From Actinomycetota bacterium (GTDB lineage Bacteria; Actinomycetota; Acidimicrobiia; Acidimicrobiales; Acidimicrobiaceae): DNA of 6,305 nucleotides. This document shows positions 5,623-6,305 of this stretch, in pieces. The stretch spans positions 1-6,305 of the forward strand of contig DAHVOF010000061.1 in assembly GCA_027318945.1 (NCBI GenBank). The letters are read 5' to 3'. The translations under genes and the position numbers were made by a program. How positions within the stretch are numbered: position 1 is the first letter of the stretch; each line of letters begins with the position of its first letter. The notes beneath the pieces were generated by a model, which was given only the letters and a program-made list of their open reading frames with translations, was not told where the DNA came from and did not search any database.

Positions 5623-6305
5623 CTAGGCTCTCTTGCATGTGTTCCTTAGTTCTCCGATGCCTTCGACCTTGGTAACGAGAACGTCATTGTCCGCGAGATA
5701 CCGCTGAGGATTTCGAGCATGGCCGACGCCACCCGGCGTCCCGGTAGAGATGATGTCCCCTGGTCGAAGTGTCAAAATCTTTGAAATGTACGACACCAAA
5801 AAAACAGGATTGAAAAGAAGATCCGAAGTGACGGCATGCTGAACCTGCTCCCCATTGACTTCGCAACTGAGATCAAGGCCCTCTTCCACCACTTTATCCA
5901 CATCCATCGTCACTAGGTGTGGACCAACCGGCGTCGATCCTTCGAATGTCTTGCCCTGAAGCCACTGCAAAGTGCGGTTTTGCCAGTCTCGCGCAGTAAC
6001 GTCGTTTATCACGGTGAAGCCGGCTATGGCTGTTCGAGCTTCCTCTTCCGAACAGTTGCGGACGGTACTTCCAACTATCACCCCAAGTTCGGCCTCCCAG
6101 TCGTACATCTGAGACTCGGGTGACATCAAAATCGAGTCATCAGCGCCGATCAGAGCCTCGCTGAACTTGGCGAACAAAGTCGGATGGCTTGGAAGGTCAC
6201 GGCCCATCTCTTTGATGTGATTTTTGTAATTGTGACCCACGCACAAAATCTTCGAAGGCGAAGGTATCAAAGTCGCAAATTCGAGCCCGTCGGCTTCGTA
6301 ATATA
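5623..6305 (-). CDS. Fumarylacetoacetate hydrolase family enzyme, probably fumarylpyruvate hydrolase (5' end outside window)
   Basis: The frame is open from the right edge to the TAG at 5625-5623, leaving about 227 residues. The true start lies beyond 6305, because residues upstream of the TTG at 6270 continue in frame as YYEADGLEFATLIPSPSK. The fragment has the FAH-family order: KILCVGHNYKNH, then PTLFAKF, then the metal-ligand pair in DWEAELGV (Glu codons near 6096 and 6090). INDVTARDWQ supplies the third acidic ligand (codon 6003-6001), followed by GKTFEGSTPVGP and GDIISTGTPGGVG. The family cleaves C-C bonds of acylpyruvates or isomerises ring-fission products. The isomerase encoded 32 bases downstream makes fumarylpyruvate, so hydrolysis of that compound to fumarate and pyruvate is the likely job. 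Another acylpyruvase or an oxaloacetate decarboxylase-like activity cannot be excluded from sequence. The C-terminus is complete. Confidence 0.93.
   Translation of the reverse strand, partial: YYEADGLEFATLIPSPSKILCVGHNYKNHIKEMGRDLPSHPTLFAKFSEALIGADDSILMSPESQMYDWEAELGVIVGSTVRNCSEEEARTAIAGFTVINDVTARDWQNRTLQWLQGKTFEGSTPVGPHLVTMDVDKVVEEGLDLSCEVNGEQVQHAVTSDLLFNPVFLVSYISKILTLRPGDIISTGTPGGVGHARNPQRYLADNDVLVTKVEGIGELRNTCKRA

Overview
The window looks like chromosomal DNA from an actinobacterium of moderate base composition (roughly half G+C by eye), perhaps an Acidimicrobiia-like lineage. The best evidence is a convincing mycothiol-dependent maleylpyruvate isomerase on the minus strand, since mycothiol is an actinobacterial thiol. 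Tandem YbjQ-type proteins of this style also fit. The assignment to a class within the phylum is inference only.

Layout. (1) Positions 1-395 (+) hold the last 130 codons of an EAL-domain protein whose catalytic residues are largely replaced, so it is probably not an active cyclic-di-GMP phosphodiesterase. (2) Positions 396-893 form a gene-poor stretch with a short direct repeat, hairpins and a possible promoter. (3) Positions 894-3120 (+) are a tight three-gene cluster: a 146-residue protein I do not recognise, then two proteins that each carry two YbjQ-like (UPF0145, 'putative heavy-metal-binding') domains. The gaps are 1 and 21 bases. (4) A long imperfect hairpin at 3120-3173 separates this cluster from the convergent pyruvate kinase gene (3132-4619, -). 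(5) Positions 4620-4855 contain the pyruvate kinase leader, with two mutually exclusive stems. (6) Positions 4856-6305 (-) carry two genes of aromatic ring-fission metabolism. They are a fumarylacetoacetate-hydrolase-family enzyme that runs off the right edge and the maleylpyruvate isomerase downstream of it.

How the genes work together. The minus-strand pair fits the lower gentisate pathway: maleylpyruvate is isomerised to fumarylpyruvate, which is hydrolysed to fumarate and pyruvate. Pyruvate kinase also makes pyruvate, but it is a housekeeping gene with its own leader and need not belong to the pathway. The plus-strand cluster is the least understood part and the best candidate for an undescribed system. 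Its four YbjQ-like domains show that tandem domain duplication came before gene duplication, and no biochemical role can be read from the sequence.
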